From Ignavibacteriota bacterium (lineage in GTDB: Bacteria > Bacteroidota > Ignavibacteria > UBA10030), in contig PMZI01000014.1 of assembly GCA_003170475.1 (NCBI GenBank), forward strand, positions 89,546 through 153,545: 64,000 nt of DNA, written 5' to 3'. Below, one piece after another: positions 54,574-64,000 of this stretch. The position numbers were made by a program, and so were the translations under genes. Under the pieces are notes generated by a model. It saw nothing but the letters and a program-made list of their open reading frames with translations, searched no databases and was not told where the DNA came from. Positions within the stretch are counted from its first letter, which is position 1, and each line of letters begins with the position of its first letter.

Positions 54574-56346
54574 CTATCCTTTGACGACTGTCATCAGTGA
54601 TTCTTCCGGCACACCGTTCGACGGCTTCAACACCGGATCAGGCATATCGAGGATCTCATTGACGGTCTGTCCCGACGGAATCATAGGATAGACATTGTCC
54701 TCTTGCTCGACAACGAATTCAACGAATACCGGTCCATCCTTGTGCGCAAGCGCCTTCCTGATCACGTCCTCCACATCGGACGAATGCTCCACTCTGTATG
54801 CGGTACATCCATATGCCTCAGCGAGCTTGACGAAATTTGGATTCGAAAGCCCAACGTGTGAGTATCGCCTCCGCCAGAACAACTCCTGCCACTGGCGCAC
54901 CATACCGAGGAACCCATTGTTGATGACAAAGATCTTCATCGGAAGTTTATGTTCGACGACCGTCGCCATCTCCTGGCTGTTCATTTGAAAGCCTCCGTCG
55001 CCGCTGATCGAGATGACGGGAAGATCCTTGCGTCCAAAGCTGGCGCCCATTGCCGCCGGAAGGGAGAATCCCATTGTTCCTAAACCGCCGGAAGTGATGT
55101 GGGATCGCGGATGGATCCACTTGAAGAACTGAGCTGTCCACATTTGATGCTGACCGACATCCGTGACAACGATAGCATCGCCGCCAGTAATCTCGCCGAG
55201 TTTCTGGATCACATACTGGGCACGGATGGCGTCACCACTCCTATAGCGCAGCGGATGTTCCTTTTTCCATTGCTGAATTGTGGCGAGCCAGTCCTTTGTA
55301 TCGAGCCGCTGCACCATTTCATTGAGCTGTTTCAAAACACGTTTCACATCACCAACGATCGGAACGTCGACTTTCACGTTCTTGCTTATGGCGGATGGAT
55401 CGATGTCGATGTGGATTTTCTGCGCCTCGGCAGCGAATGCTTCCACTTTGCCCGTAACGCGATCGTCAAAACGTGCACCCACAGCAATCAGCACGTCGCA
55501 ATAGCTGACCGCCACATTCGAGTACCATGTGCCGTGCATTCCCAGCATCCCCATGGCAAGCGGGCTGTTCTCAGGAAAAGCTCCGAGTCCGTGCAGCGTC
55601 GTTGTCACCGGACACTGCAACGTCTCAGCGAGTTTGCGAAGTTCCGGAGCTGCGTTCGATTGAATAGCTCCTCCACCGACGTAGAGCACGGGACGTTTTG
55701 CAGTGCTGATCACTTCTGCAGCCTTCTTGATCTGCTTTGGATGCCCTTCAACCACCGGCTTGTAGCTTCGAACTTCGACCGACTCCGGATAATGGAATGT
55801 CGTTTTGTGCGCCATGACGTCTTTCGGCAAATCCACCAGAACTGGTCCCGGCCTCCCTGTTGACGCGATATAGAACGCCTCCTTCACTGTTTTTGCAAGT
55901 TCCTTCACGTCGCGCACAAGATAGTTGTGTTTGGTGATTGGTCGGGTAATTCCCACAATGTCCGCCTCCTGAAAGGCATCGTTCCCAATGAGCGGAAGCG
56001 ACACCTGTCCCGTGAAGACGACAATCGGGATGGAATCCATGAATGCATCGGCAATTCCAGTGACGGTGTTCGTCGCACCCGGACCAGAAGTCACGAGAAC
56101 TACTCCGGGCTTTCCCGTCGCTTTGGCATATCCTTCGGCGGCATGGGTTGCTCCTTGTTCATGCCGAACAAGCACATGCTTGATGTCCGAAAGGTCGACA
56201 AGAGCATCATAGATACCGATCGTCGCACCGCCGGGATAACCAAACACCACCTCTACTCCTTCTGCAACAAGGCTGCGGACGAAGATTTCCGCCCCCGTCA
56301 TCATCCTGCCCTGTTTCTGTGTACCCGTCGCCTTTTGCGTTGACAT
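54574..56346 (-). CDS. ilvB: acetolactate synthase large (catalytic) subunit
   Basis: Thiamine diphosphate and FAD enzyme that forms acetolactate or acetohydroxybutyrate. The 590-residue protein has VFGYPGGATIGIYDAL (about 34-49), HEQGATHAAEGYAKATG (about 62-78) with the catalytic Glu, TSGPGATNTVTGIADA (about 86-101), and the ThDP motif GDGGFQMNSQEMATVVEH (about 452-469). SD AGAGGA lies 6 nt before the ATG. It is separated from ilvD by 130 nt, which hold a structured element. Confidence 0.98.
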   Translation of the reverse strand: MSTQKATGTQKQGRMMTGAEIFVRSLVAEGVEVVFGYPGGATIGIYDALVDLSDIKHVLVRHEQGATHAAEGYAKATGKPGVVLVTSGPGATNTVTGIADAFMDSIPIVVFTGQVSLPLIGNDAFQEADIVGITRPITKHNYLVRDVKELAKTVKEAFYIASTGRPGPVLVDLPKDVMAHKTTFHYPESVEVRSYKPVVEGHPKQIKKAAEVISTAKRPVLYVGGGAIQSNAAPELRKLAETLQCPVTTTLHGLGAFPENSPLAMGMLGMHGTWYSNVAVSYCDVLIAVGARFDDRVTGKVEAFAAEAQKIHIDIDPSAISKNVKVDVPIVGDVKRVLKQLNEMVQRLDTKDWLATIQQWKKEHPLRYRSGDAIRAQYVIQKLGEITGGDAIVVTDVGQHQMWTAQFFKWIHPRSHITSGGLGTMGFSLPAAMGASFGRKDLPVISISGDGGFQMNSQEMATVVEHKLPMKIFVINNGFLGMVRQWQELFWRRRYSHVGLSNPNFVKLAEAYGCTAYRVEHSSDVEDVIRKALAHKDGPVFVEFVVEQEDNVYPMIPSGQTVNEILDMPDPVLKPSNGVPEESLMTVVKG

Positions 56347-56404
56347 AAATGATCCTCTTGTTGTTGGATGAGACCCAATTCACAATTTCGAAATCTCATA
56401 TTCG

Positions 56405-56486
56405 ATCTCATTGAAGCGTCCCGCCGTTCTGGTGACAGCGGGACGATCCGATCCGCATGTTTTGCGGATGGCCCATTCAATGAGAT
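56405..56486 (-). other. probable three-way-junction RNA between ilvD and ilvB
   Basis: Three perfect inverted repeats fold together on the minus-strand mRNA. The outer stem is 11 bp: TTCAATGAGAT (plus 56476-56486) with ATCTCATTGAA (plus 56405-56415). Inside are a 6-bp hairpin (56451-56456 with 56464-56469, ATCCGC/GCGGAT) and an 8-bp hairpin (56417-56424 with 56438-56445, CGTCCCGC/GCGGGACG). Only a few bases are left unpaired at the junction. The 5' arm begins inside the last codons of ilvD and no U run follows, so it is not an ordinary terminator. Confidence 0.6.
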
Positions 56487-58165
56487 TTCTGTTCGTTCGT
56501 AGACAGATCTGTCACAGCACCAAGACTGCTACTGGAAACCAGCCTGGCGTACTTTACCAGTGCACCTCTGGAGTATCTGGGCGCAGGCGACCGCCATGCC
56601 GATCGGCGTTGCTCGAGTTCCTGATCGGAAATGTTGAGCTGCAGCAACCGTTGTTCAGCATCAATGGTAACGCTATCGCCTTCCTTAACGAATGCAATTG
56701 TTCCGCCAACAGCCGCCTCCGGGGCAACGTGGCCAACAACCATTCCATAGGTTCCCCCAGAGAACCGGCCATCGGTGATCAGGCCAACCGAGTCGCCGAG
56801 TCCAGCACCGATGATGGCAGACGTCGGAGCAAGCATTTCGCGCATGCCCGGCCCCCCCTTTGGACCTTCGAATCGAATCACTAGTACATCTCCAGCCTTG
56901 ATGTGACCCGCGAGAACTGCCTCCAGGCATGCCTCCTCGGAATCGAATACCCGAGCCGGCCCTGTGATCTTCGGATTTTTAACACCCGAGATTTTTGCGA
57001 CGGCGCCTTCGGTTGCGAGATTACCTTTGAGGATTGCGAGGTGACCTTGCGCGTACAGCGGTTTGTTCCACGGGCGAATGACGTCCTGATCGCTTCGAGG
57101 TTCTGCAGGAATATCGGCGAGCGCTTGCTCAATGGTTTTGCCGGTGATTGTCAAGGCATCGCCGTGGAGAACGCCATGTGCCAAAAGAATCTTCATGACC
57201 TGGGGAATTCCTCCAGCCTTATGCAAATCGGTGATGACGTACTTGCCTGAGGGTTTCAGATCGCAGATGACGGGGACGCGAGTGCGTATGTCCTCGAAAT
57301 CATCGATCGTCAAAGGAACGTCGGCTGAATGCGCAATTGCGAGAAGGTGGAGGACAGCGTTTGTTGACCCACCCACAGCCATGACAACAGCGATGGCATT
57401 TTCAAACGCTTTGCGGGTAAGGAGCTGGCGCGGCAGGATTTGGTCTTGTACAGCGTGTGCGAGGACTTCTGCAGACTTGGCCGTACTCTCACCTTTCTCC
57501 AAATCCTCTGCCGCCATGGTGGATGAATACATGAGACTCATTCCCATCGCTTCAATCGCCGACGACATCGTATTGGCCGTGAACATTCCACCACAGGAAC
57601 CCACCCCCGGGCAGGCGTGGCATTCAATTTCACGAACCTCAGCTTCTGTGGCCTTTCCTGCACTGTGTTGCCCAACGGCCTCGAAAGCGCTCACAATCGT
57701 GAGGTCTTTGCCGTGCAGGTTCCCGGGTTTGCTCGTTCCACCGTAGACAAATATCGATGGGATATTCATCCTGGCCATCGCGATCATCGCACCCGGCATG
57801 TTCTTGTCACATCCGCCGATGGCGATGAGGCCATCCATCGCTTGTGCGTTGCAAACCGTTTCGATTGAATCAGCGATGACCTCCCTTGAGACAAGAGAAT
57901 ATTTCATCCCCTCCGTTCCCATCGAAATGCCGTCACTGACAGTGATGGTTCCGAAGACTTGCGGCATCGTGTTGGCAGCCCGAAGGGCTTCCATCGCCTT
58001 TTCAGCAAGATCGTTCAGCCCGATGTTGCAGGGAGTCAGATTGCTGTAGCCGTTTGCAACCCCGATGATAGGCTTTAAAAAATCTTCATCGTTGAAGCCA
58101 ACAGCGCGCAGCATTGCGCGATTGGGGGTTCGTTCGATCCCTTTTTTGATAAGATCACTTCGCAT
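56477..58165 (-). CDS. ilvD: dihydroxy-acid dehydratase
   Basis: Fe-S enzyme of isoleucine and valine synthesis that dehydrates the dihydroxy acids to 2-oxo acids. The 562-residue protein has [19 protein letters not shown], the first cluster Cys (about 119), [20 protein letters not shown] (about 186-205) with further cluster Cys, and the C-terminal [20 protein letters not shown]. It is the first structural gene of the operon. The SD AAAGGTG lies 7 nt before the ATG, and it is predicted to be sequestered by a stem in the leader (see 58167-58277). Confidence 0.98.
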   Translation of the reverse strand: MRSDLIKKGIERTPNRAMLRAVGFNDEDFLKPIIGVANGYSNLTPCNIGLNDLAEKAMEALRAANTMPQVFGTITVSDGISMGTEGMKYSLVSREVIADSIETVCNAQAMDGLIAIGGCDKNMPGAMIAMARMNIPSIFVYGGTSKPGNLHGKDLTIVSAFEAVGQHSAGKATEAEVREIECHACPGVGSCGGMFTANTMSSAIEAMGMSLMYSSTMAAEDLEKGESTAKSAEVLAHAVQDQILPRQLLTRKAFENAIAVVMAVGGSTNAVLHLLAIAHSADVPLTIDDFEDIRTRVPVICDLKPSGKYVITDLHKAGGIPQVMKILLAHGVLHGDALTITGKTIEQALADIPAEPRSDQDVIRPWNKPLYAQGHLAILKGNLATEGAVAKISGVKNPKITGPARVFDSEEACLEAVLAGHIKAGDVLVIRFEGPKGGPGMREMLAPTSAIIGAGLGDSVGLITDGRFSGGTYGMVVGHVAPEAAVGGTIAFVKEGDSVTIDAEQRLLQLNISDQELEQRRSAWRSPAPRYSRGALVKYARLVSSSSLGAVTDLSTNEQKSH

Positions 58166-58166
58166 C

Positions 58167-58277
58167 GTTCACCTTTCGCAATTAGAACAAAACATTCTGT
58201 TCGCCAGAGGTGAACCAGCTTTACCAGGTTGTGTTACAGGGTGTTAAGAGTTTGGTATGCTCGGTTGGCCTCTGGCG
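58167..58277 (-). promoter_or_regulatory. mutually exclusive stems controlling the ilvD ribosome-binding site
   Basis: On the minus-strand RNA, stem A pairs CGCCAGAGG (rc of 58269-58277) with CCUCUGGCG (rc of 58202-58210), 9 bp. Stem B pairs GUUCACCU (rc of 58208-58215) with AGGUGAAC (rc of 58167-58174), 8 bp. The AGG of the ilvD SD is part of stem B. The two stems compete for the CCU at 58208-58210, exactly the bases that pair with the SD. Stem A starts 4 nt after the stop codon of the leader ORF. No U run is present, so control of translation, not transcription, is suggested. Confidence 0.7.
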
Positions 58278-58281
58278 TCTT

Positions 58282-58425
58282 CTAGGCAATAATAAAAAGC
58301 CCGAGAACCAGTAGGCTAACGAGAATAAGGAGGATGCTAAGCAGGGAAATCGCTCTGAATGGTCGGACTTCACCGAGGCCGGTGTTGACCAAACGAATTG
58401 CAGCGATATGTTGGAGGATTTCCAC
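58282..58425 (-). CDS. branched-chain-rich leader peptide of the ilv-leu operon
   Basis: A 47-codon ORF between the promoter and ilvD, too short for standard gene finders. It starts at a GTG (58425), about 22 nt after the predicted transcription start, and ends in TAG at 58282-58284. Of the 46 residues after the start, 24 are Ile, Leu or Val, and 16 of 21 in residues 26-46 (ISLLSILLILVSLLVLGLFII, given here as that block). This is the composition expected of an attenuator peptide. No clear SD precedes it; translation may rely on the short leader. The alternative is a small one-helix membrane protein, since the same residues could form a membrane helix. Its place, between promoter and a switchable ilvD SD, favours the leader. 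Confidence 0.65.
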   Translation of the reverse strand: MEILQHIAAIRLVNTGLGEVRPFRAISLLSILLILVSLLVLGLFIIA

Positions 58426-58453
58426 TTGATTAAGGTAAAGTGCTTGCCTTTAC

Positions 58454-58481
58454 AATATAGCATTTATTTTGGGGTTGTCAA
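58454..58481 (-). promoter_or_regulatory. promoter of the ilv-leu operon
   Basis: TTGACA (58476-58481), a 16-nt spacer and TATATT (58454-58459) on the minus strand. Transcription would begin near 58447 and run through the leader peptide into ilvD, about 280 nt downstream. Confidence 0.75.
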
Positions 58482-58657
58482 GAGATAACACACAAAACGT
58501 GCAATATTTTTCTGAGCCAGGCGGGAAAACATGAGCAAAAACGCAACTCACTGTGAATATCCGACACCTGACCGAGTTCGCAATGTCGTTTGCACTCTAT
58601 AATATGACGTCGTGAAATACTGTTGGGAACTGTTTCCTCCCTCCCTTCGTTCTTTAC

Positions 58658-58686
58658 TTGACAAGCTACATGCGGTGTCGTATATT
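58658..58686 (+). promoter_or_regulatory. promoter of the metY-thrA-metA operon
   Basis: TTGACA (58658-58663), a 17-nt spacer and TATATT (58681-58686). The SAM riboswitch begins about 70 nt downstream. It stands back to back with the ilv promoter, with the two -35 boxes about 175 bp apart. Confidence 0.75.
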
Positions 58687-58759
58687 GAAGCAGAAGAAGG
58701 ATTTTACCGCAAACACTTTGGAGCCAGACAGCAGAACAAGAAAATAGAATTACATACGC

Positions 58760-60309
<1,550 letters not shown>

Positions 60310-60332
60310 ATGTATTACTCATCGGAGGTTGC

Positions 60333-62798
60333 ATGAAAGTTCTCAAATTCGGGGGCTCTTCAATCGGTGACGCCAAGCGCATTCAAGCCGTCATTAACAT
60401 CATCATCCAATCCCGAAAAACGCATGGAGAGATCGTGGTGGTGGCGTCGGCAATGCAGGACGTGACCAATCAACTCATCGATGCTGGCCAGCAGGCGTTT
60501 CGGGGCGATCGAAGTTACGGGCAACTCCTCAACGACCTCGAAGCCCGGCATCAATCTGTTGCAGGGGAACTCCTCGGAACTTCGGATGGCTCGCCTGCCC
60601 ACCAGTTCATTGCGCAAGCGTTTCTTGAACTGCGGGAGTTTGTGCATGGCATCTGGATCCTCGGCGAAATCACGAATCGCACACTTGACTTCGTCATGAG
60701 TTACGGAGAGCAGCTTTCGTGCACGCTCATCGCTGAAGCCTTGAAGCACGTTGGGGCACCGGCTGACTATGTTGACAGCCGGCGCCTCATTCAAACAGAC
60801 CTTTCGTACGGAGCTGCACAGGTCAACACCGACCTCACGAACTGGAACATCCTGAACCATTTTAAGAACAGGACAAATATCCAGGTCATAACGGGATACA
60901 TCGCGTGCGGGCCGGAAAACGAAACGACGACGTTGGGCAGAGGAGGATCCGACTATACCGCCTCAATCTTGGGTGCTGCCCTCGACGCCGATGAAATTGA
61001 AATCTGGACTGATGTAGACGGCGTCATGACCGCGGACCCACGGCGAGTCTCCGAGGCATTTTCACTCGAAACGCTTTCCTTTGAGGAAGCCATGGAGCTC
61101 TCCCACTTTGGTGCGAAGGTCATTCACCCTCCCACCATGTTGCCGGCGCTTCAGAAGCGGATACCGATCCGGATCCGCAACACCTTCAATCCTGACTTCC
61201 CCGGCACACTTATTTGTGAGCGAGTGCAAACAGCCGATGACACCCCGGTCAAAGGAATTGCCTGCATCGATCGCATCAGCGTGCTGAAAGTCACCGGGGA
61301 GGGCATCCTTCAGACTGTGGGAATCGCCTCAAGGATCTTTGCAGCTCTGGCCAGGAAGAACATTGAGGTGAATCTCATCACGCAGTCATCTTCCGAGCAT
61401 AGCATCTGTCTTGCCATCGCTACGGATCACAGTCGAACGGCGAGAGAAGTCATTGAATTGGAATTCCGCATTGAACTTCACCATGGGCAGATCTCACCCA
61501 TTACGGTGGAGAACGATTGTTCGATTGTCGCGATCGTGGGGGAACGTGTTCAGAACATTCCCGGCGTCACGGGCAAGGTGTTCCAGGCGCTGGGCCGCAA
61601 TGGCATCACGCCAAGAGCCATCGCCCATGGCTCCTCGGAACGGAACCTGACACTCGTGTTGCGCCAAAGCGACCTGCAGAAGGCGATGAACGCACTGCAC
61701 GACCATCTTTTCCTATCGAGACAAAAGACGATCAACTTGTTTCTCCTCGGCCCTGGTCTCGTGGGTGGCACACTCCTCGAACTTCTGAAGGACCAGGAAG
61801 AGTTTGCCCGCTCAGCGCTCCGAACACGGTTCAAAGTGGTGGGCATCGCCAATCGCCGAAAGATGCTTTTTGACGAACGCGGCATCGATTTAAGCACATG
61901 GAGATCTCAGATCGCTGCCGCCGATCAATCCACGGACTTGTTTGAATTCGCAAACAGAGTGCGGCAATTCAATGCGCCAAACTCCATTGTCGTTGATTGT
62001 ACCGGATCGGAGTCTGCCGTTCAGGTGTACCTCGACCTTCTGCGCTCGAGCGTTTCAGTTGTCACATCAAGCAAAATCGCCAACACGCTTCATCAGGACT
62101 TCTATCATCAATTGCGGTTGACAGCCTCCGAACATGGTGCCCAGTTCCGCTATAGTACGAATGTGGGCGCGGCTCTTCCCATCATTGATTCAATCAAGAA
62201 CATTATCCAGAATGGAGACGCCGTCGAAAAGATTGAGGCGGTGCTGTCAGGAACGATGAGCTTCATTTTCAACAGTGTCAATGCCGGCAAACTCTTCAGT
62301 GAGGCAGTCAGGGAGGCAATGAAGCGCGGATTTACCGAACCTGATCCTCGTGTCGATCTTTCGGGAATCGATGTCGCCCGAAAGGTTCTTATCCTGGTCC
62401 GTGAGGCCGGGTTTGCAATGGAACTCGAAGACATTGAGATTGAGAAGTATCTTCCTCAGAGCGTCCTCGCCTTCAGCGACGTTGAATCATCTATTGCCGA
62501 TGCTGACGCGGGGCTCGAGGAGAGAAGATTTGATGCTCAGCAGCGCGGATGCTCGCTCATGTTCCTTGCCCGCTTCGAACATGGACGGGCGAAGATTGGC
62601 GTGGAAGAGGTGAGCCCTCAGCACCCGTTCTATCACCTCTCCGGCAATGACAACATTGTGGCCCTGACAACCCGCAGCCTTTACCAACAGCCGTTCGTTG
62701 TTCGCGGAGGCGGTGCCGGCGCAAAGCTCACGGCATCCGGCCTTTTCAATGATATCGTCTACATCTCTCACTCAACCAGCGAGGAGTTCAGACCATGA
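60333..62798 (+). CDS. thrA: bifunctional aspartate kinase/homoserine dehydrogenase
   Basis: Fused first and third steps of the homoserine pathway. 821 residues: aspartokinase (about 1-290, VLKFGGSSIGDAKRI and GRGGSDYTASILGAAL), two ACT domains (about 315-460), and homoserine dehydrogenase (about 465-820, LFLLGPGLVGGTLLELL as dinucleotide site, and the catalytic Lys/Glu region FTEPDPRVDLSGIDVARKVL, in part PDPRVDLSGIDVARK). SD GGAGG lies 5 nt before the ATG. Its end overlaps metA by 4 nt. Lying in a SAM-riboswitch operon, it is dedicated to methionine rather than threonine. Confidence 0.95.
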   Translation: MKVLKFGGSSIGDAKRIQAVINIIIQSRKTHGEIVVVASAMQDVTNQLIDAGQQAFRGDRSYGQLLNDLEARHQSVAGELLGTSDGSPAHQFIAQAFLELREFVHGIWILGEITNRTLDFVMSYGEQLSCTLIAEALKHVGAPADYVDSRRLIQTDLSYGAAQVNTDLTNWNILNHFKNRTNIQVITGYIACGPENETTTLGRGGSDYTASILGAALDADEIEIWTDVDGVMTADPRRVSEAFSLETLSFEEAMELSHFGAKVIHPPTMLPALQKRIPIRIRNTFNPDFPGTLICERVQTADDTPVKGIACIDRISVLKVTGEGILQTVGIASRIFAALARKNIEVNLITQSSSEHSICLAIATDHSRTAREVIELEFRIELHHGQISPITVENDCSIVAIVGERVQNIPGVTGKVFQALGRNGITPRAIAHGSSERNLTLVLRQSDLQKAMNALHDHLFLSRQKTINLFLLGPGLVGGTLLELLKDQEEFARSALRTRFKVVGIANRRKMLFDERGIDLSTWRSQIAAADQSTDLFEFANRVRQFNAPNSIVVDCTGSESAVQVYLDLLRSSVSVVTSSKIANTLHQDFYHQLRLTASEHGAQFRYSTNVGAALPIIDSIKNIIQNGDAVEKIEAVLSGTMSFIFNSVNAGKLFSEAVREAMKRGFTEPDPRVDLSGIDVARKVLILVREAGFAMELEDIEIEKYLPQSVLAFSDVESSIADADAGLEERRFDAQQRGCSLMFLARFEHGRAKIGVEEVSPQHPFYHLSGNDNIVALTTRSLYQQPFVVRGGGAGAKLTASGLFNDIVYISHSTSEEFRP

Positions 62799-63694
62799 GC
62801 GTCGTACTGCCCAATGAGCATCGACATCGGGGGGAGTTAGAAAAACGGGGCGTGCTCTGCATTTCAGAACACGAAGCCAATCGTGCGGATATACGGCCGT
62901 TGCGCGTCGGCATCTTGAACATCATGCCAAAAGGTGAAACCTACGAGCCCTACCTCCTGTATCCGCTGAGCCGCACGATCATCCAGATCGAACCCGTCTG
63001 GATCAGGCTGCACTCGCACACGTACAAGACCACGGACCAGGATCATCTGGGGTTATACTACGACTACTTTGAAAATGCAATCACCAAAGCTCCCCTCGAC
63101 GGCCTCATTGTCACCGGTGCGCCCGTGGAGGAGATCGAGTATGAACAGGTGAGTTACTGGAATGAGATTACGACCATTCTGACCTTTGCACGACAAAACG
63201 TTACTTCGACGTTTGGGATTTGCTGGGGAGGCATGGCGCTAGCGAAAATGATAGGAATTGAGAAGGAGATGTTCGCGAAGAAACTTTTCGGAGCGTACGA
63301 AACCCGCAACCTCAACCGGCTGCATCCGGTAACGGGAGAGTTAGACGATATGTTCTGGTGCGTCCAGAGCCGCCACTCGGGAATCTCTGACCACGTGCTC
63401 GAATCTGAGCGGGACCGCGGGAATGTGAACTTGCTGGCGCATTCAGAAAACGGCGGCTATACGATCTTCGAAAGCGCGGACCAGCGCTTTCTCATGCACC
63501 TCGGCCACCCGGAATACGAAGCCCATAGGCTGGTTGAGGAATATCGAAGAGATGTGTCGCTTGGCAGGTCAGATGTTCCGCCTCCTGCAAACCTCGATAT
63601 CGAGAATCCTGTCAACCGATGGAGAAGTCACGGCCTGGAGTTCTTTGCCCAGTGGGTGCGCAGCATTTATGAGCCAACAAGCAGCGAGCACTGA
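62795..63694 (+). CDS. metA: homoserine O-acetyltransferase, MetA type
   Basis: Acylates homoserine with acetyl-CoA to start methionine synthesis. The 299-residue protein is of the MetA (not MetX) fold: IMPKGETYEPYLLYPLSR, catalytic Cys in TFGICWGGMALAKM, His and Glu in LGHPEYEAHRLV. The acyl-donor position, Gly111 in E. coli MetA (GAPLG), is Glu112 here (TGAPVEE), the residue known from acetyl-specific MetA. That fits the O-acetylhomoserine enzyme MetY upstream. The ATG overlaps the thrA stop (ATGA). Confidence 0.93.
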   Translation: MSVVLPNEHRHRGELEKRGVLCISEHEANRADIRPLRVGILNIMPKGETYEPYLLYPLSRTIIQIEPVWIRLHSHTYKTTDQDHLGLYYDYFENAITKAPLDGLIVTGAPVEEIEYEQVSYWNEITTILTFARQNVTSTFGICWGGMALAKMIGIEKEMFAKKLFGAYETRNLNRLHPVTGELDDMFWCVQSRHSGISDHVLESERDRGNVNLLAHSENGGYTIFESADQRFLMHLGHPEYEAHRLVEEYRRDVSLGRSDVPPPANLDIENPVNRWRSHGLEFFAQWVRSIYEPTSSEH

Positions 63695-63712
63695 CGGGTC
63701 GGAGGGGCCATT

Positions 63713-64000
63713 TCACACGTAGAGATGTCGCTTGATCTTCTGCGTCGGCGTCTTTTCGAACGGCTCTCGCTGCTCGATAAGCTGATGAATGCGGGAAAAT
63801 GAGGAAAGGCGCGTATTGACCAGCCTCCGGAGACTCTCCAACAAACTCTTCACGCGCTCCCGAGCTTGTGACTCCGTGAGGTGATCCTTGACAAAGTCTC
63901 GATCCAGCATTTCGTAGTTGAGATGTACTCTGGCGGCAATCTGGTTGTTCTGCTGATAGACGAGAGATTCGAGAACGATCTCTGATTCATTGATGACCGA
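63713..64000 (-). CDS. AMP-dependent acyl-CoA ligase, C-terminal end (cut by window edge)
   Basis: Last 95 residues of a long-chain acyl-CoA synthetase-type enzyme. The visible part has YQQNNQIAARVHLNYEML and the family end block RLSSFSRIHQLIEQREPFEKT then PTQKIKRHLYV, where the Lys of KIKR is the adenylation-site Lys of the C-terminal subdomain. The catalytic N-terminal domain lies beyond position 64000. It ends convergently with metA, 18 nt apart. Confidence 0.88.
   Translation of the reverse strand, partial: SVINESEIVLESLVYQQNNQIAARVHLNYEMLDRDFVKDHLTESQARERVKSLLESLRRLVNTRLSSFSRIHQLIEQREPFEKTPTQKIKRHLYV

Noticed and set aside
58221-58463. 80-codon minus-strand ORF upstream of ilvD
   Set aside because: Its ATG lies inside the -10 region of the ilv promoter, so it would not be transcribed; the 47-codon leader in another frame fits better.

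Overview
The window is one contiguous piece of bacterial chromosome, about 93 percent coding, with no sign of phage, insertion sequences or CRISPR. A DUF4954 beta-helix protein, a citramalate-type isoleucine route, an AK-HSD fusion beside MetY and MetA, and frequent secreted or TAT-dependent enzymes suggest the FCB superphylum, perhaps a Bacteroidota/Ignavibacteriota-type lineage. That placement is an inference. Many genes carry clear Shine-Dalgarno (SD) sequences, and the best promoters are sigma70-like (TTGACA/TATATT), which fits an early branch better than typical Bacteroidia.

Layout. 1-18515 is almost all minus strand: trpS (cut by the edge), an HNH nuclease, aroC, an HtrA protease, recO-mtnA-PfkB kinase, a Nudix gene overlapping the repetitive tail of an RsuA/RluB synthase, a P1 peptidase, a SpoU methyltransferase, methylmalonyl-CoA mutase large subunit, comEC, a phosphomutase-like metalloenzyme, dtd, prmC with an H1-tailed protein, and a lone receiver. 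18610-28906 holds a YtcJ-like amidohydrolase, a GH38 alpha-mannosidase, a membrane transglutaminase-like protein, nagB and a DUF4954 gene. 28907-32583 is an accessory stretch: a gene-poor 780 bp, an AraC-type HTH protein, an NtrC-like AAA+ protein that has lost GAFTGA, and an unrecognised membrane protein. 32853-40662 is a sugar module: galM-like gene, SDR/GH88-like/KDPG aldolase operon, TAT ferredoxin-type aldo-keto reductase with DUF6599, and cupin with Gfo/Idh oxidoreductase.

40892-58165 is one long minus-strand operon in the order ilvD-ilvB-ilvN-gltB-leuA-leuC-leuD-cimA-leuB-ilvC-aroF. It holds almost the whole branched-chain amino acid (BCAA) pathway, including a threonine-independent isoleucine route through citramalate, plus a GOGAT large subunit and a DAHP synthase. 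Divergent from it, 58760-63694 is a SAM-I riboswitch-controlled metY-thrA-metA operon making methionine through O-acetylhomoserine. A convergent acyl-CoA ligase end closes the window.

The most interesting feature is the ilvD leader. A good promoter (58454-58481) reads into an unannotated 47-codon ORF (58282-58425) whose C-terminal part is almost all Ile, Leu and Val. Four bases after its stop begins a pair of mutually exclusive RNA stems. One stem buries the ilvD SD sequence and the other frees it. This looks like translational attenuation of the whole BCAA operon by a leader peptide. A second structured element, a probable three-way junction, sits between ilvD and ilvB.
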